Positions 8,208-16,529 of a DNA stretch of 64,000 nt are shown here, piece after piece. The notes under the pieces were generated by a model. It was not told the origin of the DNA. It did not search any database and saw only the letters and a program-made list of their open reading frames with translations. Position 1 is the stretch's first letter; the number at the start of each line of letters is the position of its first letter. Made by a program: the position numbers and the translations under genes. The stretch comes from Sandaracinaceae bacterium (GTDB lineage Bacteria > Myxococcota_A > Polyangia > Polyangiales > Sandaracinaceae): assembly GCA_020633195.1 (NCBI GenBank), contig JACKEC010000021.1:124001-188000 (forward strand), written 5' to 3'.

Positions 8208-9455
8208 TCAACCAGAGGCGCCGCGGAAGGGCATCGACATGGGCATCGGCGCGTAGCCCTCGGGCGGCGGCGGCAGCCTCCAGTTGCTCACCTGCGTCGA
8301 CAGACACGCGCCGAGCGAGTCGACGCCGGTCTGGTTCGAGTCGACGTGCGTCCCCGTCGTCGTCCCGTCGGCCTGGATGGTGAACGCGATGACGACGCGC
8401 CCTCGAATGCTCGGGTCGTTGCGCGACGCCATCTCGAAGCAGGTGGCCGCGCGGCGCATGTAGTAGGTCCGGATGAAGGAGCTCAAGCGGGCGGTGTAGG
8501 CGTCGAGCTCGAAGTCGGTCTCCTCCTCCATCGCCTCCCAATCCCGCTCCGAAGCCGACCCCGTGTCAGTCGTGTCCGAGGAACCCGTGCCCGTGCCCGT
8601 GCCCGTGCCCGTGCCCGAAGAACCCGTCCCCGAAGAACCCCCCGAAGAACCCCCCGAAGAACCCGTCCCCGAAGAACCCGTCCCCGAAGAACCCGTCCCC
8701 GAAGAACCCGTCCCCGAAGAACCCGTGCCCGTGCCCGTGCCCGTGCCCGTGCCCGAAGAACCCGTGCCCGAAGATCCCGTGCCCGTGCCCGTGCCCGAAG
8801 ATCCCGTGCCCGTGCCCGTCCCCGAAGTGCCCGTGCCCGTGCCCGTGCCCGTGCCCGTGCCCGTGCCCGTCCCCGAGGCCCCCGAAGACCCCCGCCGCGC
8901 CGCGGAGCGCCGCGACGTGTTCCCGCTCGCCGGCTCCTCGTCCGCCTCCACCGGCTCCCCGGTGGGGATCGGCAGACCGATCTCGATCCCGCTCGGCTCC
9001 TCCTCCTCGGGCACCGTGTTCTCGGCGACCTCCTCGGCCGGCGGCTCCTCCTCGGACTGGAGGGCCAGCCACATCCCGACCGCGCCGAGCCCGATGAACA
9101 GCAGCGCGACCCCGATCAAGACTCCCCACGCCTTGGCCGGCGATCGCACGCCGATGGCGGCGAGGCTGACCGTCGAGGCGTCGAGCGACATCGGCGGCGG
9201 CGGCTCCGAGAAGCGCTCGCGCGAGCGCTCCGCCGACTTCGGCGACGCCGGCGCGACGGCGACCTCGGTCGGGGCGACGGCGTCGACAGGGGCCGCCTCG
9301 GTGGGCGAGTCGTGCCCGTGCAGCGTCGCCGCCGGGGCCGCGTCCTCGGGGAGCGGGCCCCCGGGCTCGCCGGCCGCCGCGATGGCGGTCCCGCACATGT
9401 TGCAGAAGCGGGCGTCCCCCGTGTTCGAAGCCCCGCACTTCTGGCAGTAGACCAT
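8208..9455 (-). CDS. Zinc-ribbon membrane protein with Gly-Thr linker and AgmX/PglI-type C-terminal domain
   Basis: 415 residues. An N-terminal zinc ribbon has C4, C7, C18 and C21 (YCQKCG, FCNMCG). An acidic Pro/Ala region follows, then one membrane helix at about 108-131. Residues 190-293 are an almost pure Gly-Thr-Ser linker. The last ~115 residues contain IRGRVVIAFTIQADG and VSNWRLPPPP, matching the AgmX/PglI (TonB-like) C-terminal domain seen in myxobacterial motility proteins. The topology suggests a cytoplasmic zinc ribbon and a periplasmic TonB-like end that could transmit force or bind envelope partners. A motility role is inference from the domain. Confidence 0.75.
   Translation of the reverse strand: MVYCQKCGASNTGDARFCNMCGTAIAAAGEPGGPLPEDAAPAATLHGHDSPTEAAPVDAVAPTEVAVAPASPKSAERSRERFSEPPPPMSLDASTVSLAAIGVRSPAKAWGVLIGVALLFIGLGAVGMWLALQSEEEPPAEEVAENTVPEEEEPSGIEIGLPIPTGEPVEADEEPASGNTSRRSAARRGSSGASGTGTGTGTGTGTGTGTSGTGTGTGSSGTGTGTGSSGTGSSGTGTGTGTGTGSSGTGSSGTGSSGTGSSGTGSSGGSSGGSSGTGSSGTGTGTGTGTGSSDTTDTGSASERDWEAMEEETDFELDAYTARLSSFIRTYYMRRAATCFEMASRNDPSIRGRVVIAFTIQADGTTTGTHVDSNQTGVDSLGACLSTQVSNWRLPPPPEGYAPMPMSMPFRGASG
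8575..8886. repeat. Hexamer-based tandem repeat inside the zinc-ribbon protein gene
   Basis: About 310 bp made of GCCCGT hexamers (GT-GT codons on the minus strand) mixed with GAAGAACCCGTC-type units (Ser-Ser-Gly-Thr). All units are multiples of three, so length changes by slippage would lengthen or shorten the Gly-Thr linker without a frameshift. The same hexamer occurs in an intergenic hairpin at 23667-23783. Confidence 0.9.
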
Positions 9456-9489
9456 CGGCGGGAGGATAACCTCTGCGGCTCGGGCCTGC

Positions 9490-10191
9490 TCAGGGGAGCT
9501 GATAGCGGCGCGGCTCCCAGCCCGGGAGGCCCGTGCTCGCGTTGCCCCGCAGGACCAGCGTCGCCCCCGCGATCCAGTCGTTGGCGCCGTTGTCGGGGCC
9601 GTAGCGATCCGTCGCGAGCGCGGCCACGTGCCGGCCGAAGAGCCGCAGCGCGAGGCCCGGCACGCCGTCGCCGAAGAACACGAGCGGCACGTCGAGCCCG
9701 AAGCCCACCATCAGCGCCGCCCCGACCGTCTCGTCCAGGGGCGTGATCGCGACGCCGAGGTCGACGCCGATCGAGTCGATCAGCAGATCCCAGTAGCGGT
9801 CGTGGACGCTGCCTCCGAGCACGAAGCGCGCGAGCCAGAGCGGCCGCACGTCGACCCCCACCACCACGCGGGTCGAGCCGTCCGGGCGCAGCTCGGCGCC
9901 GACCAGCACGCCGGCCATGTCGAGGTAGCGCGCGCGCAGATCCAGGACCCCCGCGCCGAGCACCGAGGGCCCCTCGAACGCGACGCCGCCGCCGAGCCCG
10001 GCCTCGAGGACCACGTCGCCCTCGAGGCGCCCGTAGACCCCGTCGCCCTGGGCCTCGGCGACGCCGGAGGACGCGAGCAGCGCGAGGGCCAACCCCCCGA
10101 CTGAGAGGTTGGCAACGAATGTGGCCGCGCGAAGCGCGGCCTTTGTTGCCAAGCCTCTCCAGAGAACTGAGAGCGGGCGCACGGCACGCAA
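9490..10191 (-). CDS. Putative outer-membrane or exported protein
   Basis: 233 residues from TTG 10191; GTG 10182 and an internal TTG (reading MATKAALRAATF) are alternatives. The hydrophobic stretch LSVGGLALALLASSGVAEAQ ends in a likely signal-peptidase site before GDGVYG. The mature part has alternating hydrophobic/polar strands with many Gly and aromatic residues, as in small outer-membrane beta-barrels. No named family recognised. The leader-coding DNA is a large palindrome (10103-10159), so the N-terminus is uncertain. It is divergent from leucine dehydrogenase. Confidence 0.6.
   Translation of the reverse strand: MRAVRPLSVLWRGLATKAALRAATFVANLSVGGLALALLASSGVAEAQGDGVYGRLEGDVVLEAGLGGGVAFEGPSVLGAGVLDLRARYLDMAGVLVGAELRPDGSTRVVVGVDVRPLWLARFVLGGSVHDRYWDLLIDSIGVDLGVAITPLDETVGAALMVGFGLDVPLVFFGDGVPGLALRLFGRHVAALATDRYGPDNGANDWIAGATLVLRGNASTGLPGWEPRRYQLP
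10103..10159. repeat. 57-bp palindromic element in the leader-coding region
   Basis: Arms GAGAGGTTGGCAAC (10103-10116) and GTTGCCAAGCCTCTC (10145-10159) pair with one bulged G. Inside them GGCCGCGC (10123-10130) pairs with GCGCGGCC (10134-10141) around a GAA loop. The result is a long hairpin with one asymmetric internal loop. It resembles REP-type or miniature palindromic elements and sits in the signal-peptide region of the 9490-10191 gene. Confidence 0.8.
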
Positions 10192-10238
10192 CCTAGCTGG
10201 AGGACGGTGTTTCGTCGTCTGCTATCGTCCCGCCGCCC

Positions 10239-11291
10239 ATGGCCCACTCCACCTTCGAGCTGCTCGAGCACCACGACTACGGCGAGCTCCACCTCGCCCG
10301 CGACGCGGCCACCGGCCTGCGCGCGATCATCGCCATCCACGACACCCGCATGGGCCCCGCGCTCGGCGGTTGTCGGTTCATCCACTACGAGAGCGAGCAG
10401 GCCGCGATCGTCGACGCGCTGCGCCTCGCGCGGGGGATGACCTACAAGGCCGCGCTCGCGGGCATCCCGCACGGCGGCGGCAAGTCGGTGATCATCAAGC
10501 CGCAGACGCAGTTCGATCGCGCCGCGCTCTTCCGGGCGTTCGGCCGGTTCATCGACAACCTCGGCGGCCACTACATCACCGCCGAGGACAGCGGCACCGG
10601 CATCGAGGACATGGAGATCGTCCGCGGCGTCACCAAGCACGTCACGGGCGTGAAGCCCGAGCGGGGCGGCTCCGGCGATCCGTCGCCGTTCACCGCGCTC
10701 GGCGTCCGGCGTGGGATCGAGGCGTGCGTGAAGCGCGAGCTCGGCCGCGACGACCTCGAGGGTGTTCGCGTCGCGGTCCAGGGCGTCGGCCACGTCGGCT
10801 ACCACCTCTGCCGCGAGCTGCACGCGCTCGGCGCGGCGCTCACCGTCGCCGACATCGACCCGCTCAAGGCGGAGCGCGCGGAGCGCGAGCTCGGGGCCAC
10901 GATCGTGTCCCTCGACGACATCTTCAGCACCGAGTGCGACGTCTTCGCGCCCTGCGCGCTCGGCAGCGCGCTGAACGACGACACGATCCCGCACCTGCAG
11001 TGCCGCATCGTGGCCGGCGCCGCGAACAACCAGCTCGCCGAGCCCCGGCACGGCGACGACCTCATGCAGCGCGGCATCCTCTACGCGCCCGACTACGCCA
11101 TCAACGCGGGCGGCCTCATCAACGTCGCGCAGGAGTACGCCGGCTACGACGAGGCGTCGGTGCGCGAGCGGACGATGAAGATCTACGACACGATCTACGA
11201 GATCGCGGACCGCGCTCAGCAGGCGATGGCCCCGACCTACAGGATCGCCGACACGCTCGTCGAAGAGCGCCTCGCGAAGGTCGAAGCCTAG
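10239..11291 (+). CDS. Leucine dehydrogenase (Leu/Phe/Val dehydrogenase family)
   Basis: 350 residues, the normal length. The substrate domain has RGMTYKAALAG with the catalytic Lys and HGGGKSV. The NAD domain has VQGVGHVGYHL at about 178-188. GLINVAQEYAGYDE near the C-terminus is typical of leucine dehydrogenase. It reversibly deaminates branched-chain amino acids to 2-oxo acids, which in myxobacteria feed iso-fatty-acid starter units. A fatty-acid desaturase gene lies convergently next to it, in line with a link to lipid metabolism, though that is only proximity. ATG start, with GCTATCGT as a weak -10-like element about 10 bases upstream. Confidence 0.9.
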   Translation: MAHSTFELLEHHDYGELHLARDAATGLRAIIAIHDTRMGPALGGCRFIHYESEQAAIVDALRLARGMTYKAALAGIPHGGGKSVIIKPQTQFDRAALFRAFGRFIDNLGGHYITAEDSGTGIEDMEIVRGVTKHVTGVKPERGGSGDPSPFTALGVRRGIEACVKRELGRDDLEGVRVAVQGVGHVGYHLCRELHALGAALTVADIDPLKAERAERELGATIVSLDDIFSTECDVFAPCALGSALNDDTIPHLQCRIVAGAANNQLAEPRHGDDLMQRGILYAPDYAINAGGLINVAQEYAGYDEASVRERTMKIYDTIYEIADRAQQAMAPTYRIADTLVEERLAKVEA

Positions 11292-11297
11292 ATCCTC

Positions 11298-12395
11298 TCA
11301 GGGCGTGGCGGTCACGTCCTCGGGGTCGACGGCGGCTTCTTCGGCGGGGAGCGTCACCGCCTCGCCGCGCTTCGCCGCGAGGTAGGGCTCGTAGTGCCGC
11401 TCCATGAAGATGTGCGTGTGGTCGCGCATGTCCGTGACCGCGCCGAGCGCCTTCAAGGTGCGGATGTAGAGGTAGGGCAGGTCGAGCTGGTAGGGCAGGA
11501 AGCCGTTGCGCGCGCTCGTCGGGAACAGGTGGTGGTTGTTGTGCCACTCGCCCGCGACGAAGCCCGGCCAGAGCTGGTTGATCGACAGGTCGCCGCGGTG
11601 GAAGTCGACGCCCTCGCGGCGGCGGTCCTTGCCCGAGCCGTGGGCGCCGAAGTTGAACGTGCGGATCCCGATCGCCCACACGATCGCGCTGCCGAAGATC
11701 GCCGTGGCCAGCGCGTGGCCGCCCATCAGGTAGAAGGCGCCGTACCAGAAGGCCCAGTTGCCGAAGAACGCGAGGTACGTGTGCAGCGGCTTCTCCGCCG
11801 TGCCCCAGCGCTGGTACTGCTCGTAGGTGTGCAGCGGCGTGCCGGTGCGCTCGAGCAGGCGACAGACGCGGTCGTACTCGGCCTCGGTCAGGTCGGTCGC
11901 GATCGGCTGGTGGTTGGTGTCCGCGAGGAAGCAGTAGAGCCCGCCCGCGAGCGGGTTGTAGGGGTCGCCGGGCTCCTCGGACTTCGCGTGATGGACGTGG
12001 TGGCTGATGACGTAGATCTCGTCGGGGCACACGCGGATCACGAGGTTCTTCGTGATGAAGCGCGCCAGCTTGCTCTTGAAGCGGTAGGCGCCGTGGGTCC
12101 CGTAGCGGTGGAGCCACACCGTCCCGTACGAGCCCATCCCGACCATGCTGTAGAAGAAGCCCGCCACGACGAGCGGCCAGCTGAAGTGCCAGTAGAAGAA
12201 GGCCAGGAAGAACGGCGCCAGCGACGTCGTGAACAGCCACATGCTGAACGACTGCCAGTTCTTGCGAGACGCGAAGACGTTGACCCGGGAGGCCCACTCC
12301 CGGAGCAGCTCGCGCGCCGTCGGCTTGGACAGCTCACCGTCGGCGGTACGCCAGCCATAGGCGGGCTCGCGGAGCACTCGATCCAGGAACGCCAT
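11298..12395 (-). CDS. Membrane fatty-acid desaturase (acyl-CoA delta-9 type)
   Basis: 365 residues from ATG 12395. The three His boxes of membrane di-iron desaturases are present: HRYGTH, HHVHH and HNNHH. Four hydrophobic segments can be seen, two before and two between the boxes. The family introduces a cis double bond into acyl chains to adjust membrane fluidity or to supply signalling lipids. The gene ends seven bases from the convergent leucine dehydrogenase. A short perfect palindrome at 12478-12488 lies about 85 bases upstream. Confidence 0.9.
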   Translation of the reverse strand: MAFLDRVLREPAYGWRTADGELSKPTARELLREWASRVNVFASRKNWQSFSMWLFTTSLAPFFLAFFYWHFSWPLVVAGFFYSMVGMGSYGTVWLHRYGTHGAYRFKSKLARFITKNLVIRVCPDEIYVISHHVHHAKSEEPGDPYNPLAGGLYCFLADTNHQPIATDLTEAEYDRVCRLLERTGTPLHTYEQYQRWGTAEKPLHTYLAFFGNWAFWYGAFYLMGGHALATAIFGSAIVWAIGIRTFNFGAHGSGKDRRREGVDFHRGDLSINQLWPGFVAGEWHNNHHLFPTSARNGFLPYQLDLPYLYIRTLKALGAVTDMRDHTHIFMERHYEPYLAAKRGEAVTLPAEEAAVDPEDVTATP

Positions 12396-12477
12396 CGTTC
12401 GCGGCCTTTGCGGGGGTGAGGTCGAGGCTCGGCGCACATCGTCGAGACGACCGTGACTGAGGACGGGGGATAGCTCA

Positions 12478-12488
12478 GAACGACGTTC
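12478..12488. promoter_or_regulatory. Short palindrome upstream of the desaturase gene
   Basis: GAACG-A-CGTTC is a perfect 5+1+5 inverted repeat in the 165-bp gap between the divergent desaturase and Cys-rich lipoprotein genes. It could be a repressor site, but an 11-bp palindrome can occur by chance. The rest of the gap shows no clear promoter. Confidence 0.25.
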
Positions 12489-12560
12489 ACGACCATCCCG
12501 CTGTTGATCCAGAACGCGATCCGGCTTCGTCCGGGGGCGCTCGTGGCCTACGATCCTCGC

Positions 12561-13841
12561 GTGTGGGGGACGTGGAGGGCGTGGACGCTGGCGTGCCTGC
12601 TCGTGGCGGGCTGCGACGGCGGTGGGGTCACGCTGCTCGTCGAGCTGCGCACCGATCTGGTGCCCGGGTTCGAGGTCGCCTCGGTGACGACGGTCCTCGA
12701 GGGGGAGGGAGTCGAGCGCGTGACGAGCGTGCGCGTGGGGGACGACTTGCTCGCGGGGGTTCGCGTCGCCGAGCTCGAGGGGCTCGCGCCGCGCGTCCGC
12801 GACGTCCGCGTCGAGCTGAGGCGCGTCGACGGCACCATCGCGGCGCAGCGGGTCGTGCGCGTCGACCACCGCTCCGACCGTGGGGTGACGGTGGTGATCG
12901 CGCGCGACTGCGTCGCCGTCGTGTGCCCAGGCGTCGGCGACGACCCCGCGGCCGTCTCGTGTGTCGGCGGACGCTGCGAGGCGCCGGAGTGCGTGAACGG
13001 CGACGAGGCGGCGTGCGGCGACGCGGAGTGCACCACGGGCTCGGACTGTCCGTCGCTCGACCCCTGCTCGACGCCCGAGTGCGTCGGCTCGATCTGCACC
13101 TACGCGGCCGACGACGCGTCCTGTGGAGCCGGCGAGTTCTGCCGGCCCGAGGACGGATGCACGCCGATCCCCGGGGCCTCGCCCGACGCCGGCGGGCGCG
13201 ACGCGGGGACCGACGCCGGGACCGACGCGGGCGGGTACGACGCGGGCTCGTGCGTGCCCTGTCAGCTCGTCTCCCCCCAGTGCGGCTGCCCGGCGGGGCA
13301 GATGTGCACCTGGCCCTCGCCCACCACCAGCGACGACCGCGTCTGTCGCCCCATCGGCGCGGCGGGGACGGGGGAGGCGTGCGCCGTCCACGAGGACTGC
13401 ACCACCGGACACATCTGCCTGAACATCGCCGGCGAGGGGCAGTGCCTCGAGTTCTGCGACAGCTCGGCCGACTGCGTCGACGAGTCGGTCTGCATCTCCA
13501 TCGGCACCGGGACCCCCGTCGGCGGGTGCAGCATCCCTTGCAACCCTGCGACGAACACGGGCTGCGGGCCGGGCCTCGTGTGCACCGCCGCCACGGTGCG
13601 CGACTTCCCGTCCGGCACCAACACGTGGTGGACCCTGTGCGTGCCGCCCGGGGGGCTCGCCGAGGGGGACACCTGCTCCGGCGGGGGCTGCGGGCCCGGC
13701 CTCGTCTGCACCAACACCAAGTGCATCCACTTCTGCGACACTGCCGCGCCCGTCTGCGCGACGGGGATGTGCGTCGCGATCACGACGCCGGAGTTCCGGC
13801 AGGGACCGCGCACCTACGGCCTCTGCTACGAGCGTCCCTGA
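12561..13841 (+). CDS. Cys-rich lipoprotein with Asp-Ala-Gly linker
   Basis: 426 residues from GTG 12561, chosen because it gives a compact lipoprotein signal (MWGTWRAWTLACLLVAGC, lipid-modified Cys18); a TTG at 12504 is the upstream alternative. An N-terminal beta domain is followed by a short Cys cluster, a DAGGRDAGTDAGTDAGG linker and two or more C-terminal Cys-rich modules with spaced CxxxxxC pairs. The linker and Cys modules are typical of secreted myxobacterial proteins. Function unknown; probably surface-attached binding or adhesion. It is followed after four bases by another lipoprotein. Confidence 0.7.
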   Translation: MWGTWRAWTLACLLVAGCDGGGVTLLVELRTDLVPGFEVASVTTVLEGEGVERVTSVRVGDDLLAGVRVAELEGLAPRVRDVRVELRRVDGTIAAQRVVRVDHRSDRGVTVVIARDCVAVVCPGVGDDPAAVSCVGGRCEAPECVNGDEAACGDAECTTGSDCPSLDPCSTPECVGSICTYAADDASCGAGEFCRPEDGCTPIPGASPDAGGRDAGTDAGTDAGGYDAGSCVPCQLVSPQCGCPAGQMCTWPSPTTSDDRVCRPIGAAGTGEACAVHEDCTTGHICLNIAGEGQCLEFCDSSADCVDESVCISIGTGTPVGGCSIPCNPATNTGCGPGLVCTAATVRDFPSGTNTWWTLCVPPGGLAEGDTCSGGGCGPGLVCTNTKCIHFCDTAAPVCATGMCVAITTPEFRQGPRTYGLCYERP

Positions 13842-13845
13842 GACC

Positions 13846-15540
13846 ATGCGCCCGAGTCTGTTCGCCCTCTGCCTCCTCGCCTGCACGGAGGCGCCCCCGC
13901 CCCTTCCTCGGATCGCGCCGCCTGCGCCGGAGCCCCCGGTGCCCGCCGAGGACGAGGCCCCCGCGCCCGCCGCCGAGGTCGACGCCCCCGAGGACGAGGA
14001 GCCCCTCTTCGCGATCTACAGCGACCTCGACGCGGACGAGGGCGTGCTGAACCCGGATCCCCGCGTCGCGCGCGTGCTGCAGGGGATCCTCGACAACCTC
14101 TCGCGCGCGTCGAACGACGCCGCGGCCGGCCGCGTGGGCGACGACTACGACCCCGACGAGCCCTCCGAATTCGACACCACGGCCAGCGGCGACTGCGGCA
14201 TGCCGCTCCTCCACGAGCACCTCGTCACGATCACCTGCACCGATCAGACGACGTCGCGCATGGACGTCTCCGAGAACAGCGCCGCGCACCACTTCACGAT
14301 CCTCGGCGGGGAGGTGCGCCCCTACGACCCGTGGGACGCGTTCGCGCCCCGCGCCGAGGCGCAGGCGAGGCTGCGCGCCGCGTGCCTGTCCGCCGTGGAG
14401 GAGGCCGAGGACGGCGAGCGGCTGCCGTTCCGCGCCTCCTGCGACCAGCTCTCCGTCCGGCTCGACGAGGACGGCCTGCAGGGGTTCTTCCCCGTGGCCG
14501 ACTACAGCACGGACGAGAACGTCCTGTTCACGATCGAGCTGCCCTACGCGGACATCCCCGAGCTGATCCCCGAGGGCGGCCTGCTGCGGGCGCTCTTCGC
14601 GGGCGAGGAGCCGCCCGCCCCGCCGGAGACGGAGGCAGAGGAGGCGAACGCGACGGCGGTCTCGCACGCCGACCTCGATCAGCGCCTGATCGCGCAGTGG
14701 CAGACCCTCGACGACGCGACGCGACGTCAAGTCGGCTTGCGTCGATGGGATGGCGGCCTCGCGCAGCTCGCCTACCTCGGGACCGACGTGGCCATCGCCG
14801 GTGCGCTCGCCACCCGGTTCGGCGCGACCGCCGCGCGCGTCCACGTCGAGCCCGCGCTGCGCCCGCTGTCGCCCACCTGGGTGCGGACCGCCGATGACCT
14901 GAACCTGCGCACCGCCGAGGAAGGAACGGTCCTCCGAGTCCTCCCCGGAGGGGCGATCGTGAGCCGCGCCGACCCCGCCGACGCGGCCCGCTTCGTCGAG
15001 GTGCTCACGCCGTTCGAGCACGGCGTGGTCGCGCGCTCGGTGCTGCGGCCGCACGCCGGCTGCATCCCCCGGGCGCCCGAGGGCTTCGAGCCGGGGCTCC
15101 AGCCGCTGACCGCGATCGTGACCCTGGGCCGCCGCTCCGACGGCGTGCTCTTCGCGCAGTCCGAGGGCGGTCACACGCGCGTCGCGGTCCACGACCTGAC
15201 TCCGTCGAGCTGCGCGGTCGGCGACCGGCGCTTCCTCGTCGAGGCCGAGGGCCCGCTGCGCGACGCGCGCCTCACGAGGACGGCCGCGAGCGGCGGCCTG
15301 CCCCTCCTCGTCGTGGGCACGTACGGCGAGGAGACCGCGGTGACCTACGTGGCCCACGTGTTGGGCACCGAGGCGCCGGTGTGGCGCGCCACGTTCGATC
15401 TGCGCGACGAGACGCGCACCGGCGTCCGCCTCGGCGAGCGCGTCGACGGCGCGTACTTCCCCGTGACCTTCGAAGAGGGCCGCGAGCCCACGCGCCTCGC
15501 CTGGACCGGCACCGAGCTCGCGCCCCCCGCGGCCGAGTAG
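13846..15540 (+). CDS. Hypothetical lipoprotein
   Basis: 564 residues. The N-terminus MRPSLFALCLLACTEAPPP is a short lipoprotein signal with Cys13 as the lipidation site, followed by a Pro/Glu/Ala linker to about residue 50. The rest has no motif I recognise. A segment near residues 335-390 (TADDLNLRTAEEGTVLRVL then a positive surface) resembles a bacterial SH3-type repeat: VRTADDLNLRT is close to the VxxxxLNVRS signature of SH3b domains that bind peptidoglycan. The gene starts four bases after the Cys-rich lipoprotein and is probably in the same operon. Confidence 0.65.
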   Translation: MRPSLFALCLLACTEAPPPLPRIAPPAPEPPVPAEDEAPAPAAEVDAPEDEEPLFAIYSDLDADEGVLNPDPRVARVLQGILDNLSRASNDAAAGRVGDDYDPDEPSEFDTTASGDCGMPLLHEHLVTITCTDQTTSRMDVSENSAAHHFTILGGEVRPYDPWDAFAPRAEAQARLRAACLSAVEEAEDGERLPFRASCDQLSVRLDEDGLQGFFPVADYSTDENVLFTIELPYADIPELIPEGGLLRALFAGEEPPAPPETEAEEANATAVSHADLDQRLIAQWQTLDDATRRQVGLRRWDGGLAQLAYLGTDVAIAGALATRFGATAARVHVEPALRPLSPTWVRTADDLNLRTAEEGTVLRVLPGGAIVSRADPADAARFVEVLTPFEHGVVARSVLRPHAGCIPRAPEGFEPGLQPLTAIVTLGRRSDGVLFAQSEGGHTRVAVHDLTPSSCAVGDRRFLVEAEGPLRDARLTRTAASGGLPLLVVGTYGEETAVTYVAHVLGTEAPVWRATFDLRDETRTGVRLGERVDGAYFPVTFEEGREPTRLAWTGTELAPPAAE

Positions 15541-15546
15541 CCGCGC

Positions 15547-16518
15547 TCAGGAGGGGAACGGCGCGAAGGACGAGCGGCGCTGCGCCGCCACCGGGCAGAG
15601 CGCCTCGAAGTGCGCCCACAGCCGCGCCTGGTCTTCGGGCGCGAGGAGCCGGCCCTCGATCAGCGCCGAGACCTCCTGATGGAAGAGCCACGCGGCGAGG
15701 AGCCGATCGAGCGGCGCCGGCTCGTCGAGGATCGGCGGCGCCTCGTGGTCCAGCCAGTAGGCTTGCCCCGTGGCCACGTCCGCCACCCAGCGATCCCCGT
15801 TGCCGTCGCGGAGCACCTCGCGGAGCCCCACCTCGAAGTCCATGTCCCCCTTGGCCAGCTCGGGCGAGCCGTGCAGCGGCAGGATCCTCGCCACGCGCCC
15901 GAGCTCGACGAAGACCGGCGGAGCGCCTTCGGCCACCGCTCGGGGCGAGTCGCGCCGACGCCCGGATCGCTCGAGCGTCGCGACCAGGGCCTCCGCGGTC
16001 CAGTCGCCGATCGGGTAGCGCTCCTCGAGGCCCGAGAGCTCCTCGGGCGGGACCATCGCGGGGATGGGCTGCCCTCGGACGACGGCGTCGAGCGCCGCCG
16101 AGCGTTCGAAGCGCACCTCCGTTCGGTCGGGGAGCGTGACCTGCTCGGTCTGACCGCTGAACGGGTTGCGCACCGTGTTGGTGCCGCCGGCGATCCGCCG
16201 CAGCTCGAACGCGCCGAGCCCCGCGATATGCGTCTTGCCTTCGCGCGCGAGCTCGCCGAGCGCGTCGCGCACGACCGGCGCCCAGCCCGCGGCCGCCTCG
16301 GGGTCGGCCGCGTCGGGCGCCTCGAGCGCGGGCTCCCATCGCGTGCGCAGGCGACGCCGTCCCGCGATCACCTGCTCGACCGTCTCGCCGGTGACGAGGT
16401 TGGGCACCAGGAGCTTCCTGTCGGCGCCCTCGTCGATCCGGAGGTGGCCGAGGCCGGGGATCATCACGTCGCCAGCGTCGGCGAGCTGCCGCAGAGCGGC
16501 TCGAATGAAGTCGTCCAC
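15547..16518 (-). CDS. Protein with two HU/IHF-like domains and a C-terminal SUKH-like region
   Basis: 323 residues from GTG 16518 (GAGGG seven bases upstream). Residues 1-60 and about 75-150 each look like HU-type DNA-binding domains. The second is clearest: HIAGLGAFELRR, then RNPFSGQTEQVTLP and VRFERSAAL, which line up with the HU signature GFGxFxVRxR...RNPxTGExxxIP...VxFKPxxxL. The last ~150 residues (VELGRVARILPLHG, FEVGLREVL, VADVATGQAYWLDH) recall the SMI1/KNR4 (SUKH) fold but I cannot confirm that. It is the last gene of an operon with an outer-membrane protein and a C2+PDZ lipoprotein. Confidence 0.65.
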   Translation of the reverse strand: MDDFIRAALRQLADAGDVMIPGLGHLRIDEGADRKLLVPNLVTGETVEQVIAGRRRLRTRWEPALEAPDAADPEAAAGWAPVVRDALGELAREGKTHIAGLGAFELRRIAGGTNTVRNPFSGQTEQVTLPDRTEVRFERSAALDAVVRGQPIPAMVPPEELSGLEERYPIGDWTAEALVATLERSGRRRDSPRAVAEGAPPVFVELGRVARILPLHGSPELAKGDMDFEVGLREVLRDGNGDRWVADVATGQAYWLDHEAPPILDEPAPLDRLLAAWLFHQEVSALIEGRLLAPEDQARLWAHFEALCPVAAQRRSSFAPFPS

Positions 16519-16529
16519 GTCCGTCCCTC

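Noticed and set aside
8575..8886. CRISPR-like array
   Set aside because: The repeats are contiguous 6-15 bp units without spacers and are read as Gly-Thr codons in a real gene.
11298..13886. Long upstream extension of the fatty-acid desaturase
   Set aside because: The extra frame covers the Cys-rich lipoprotein gene antisense. The desaturase family starts at about ATG 12395.
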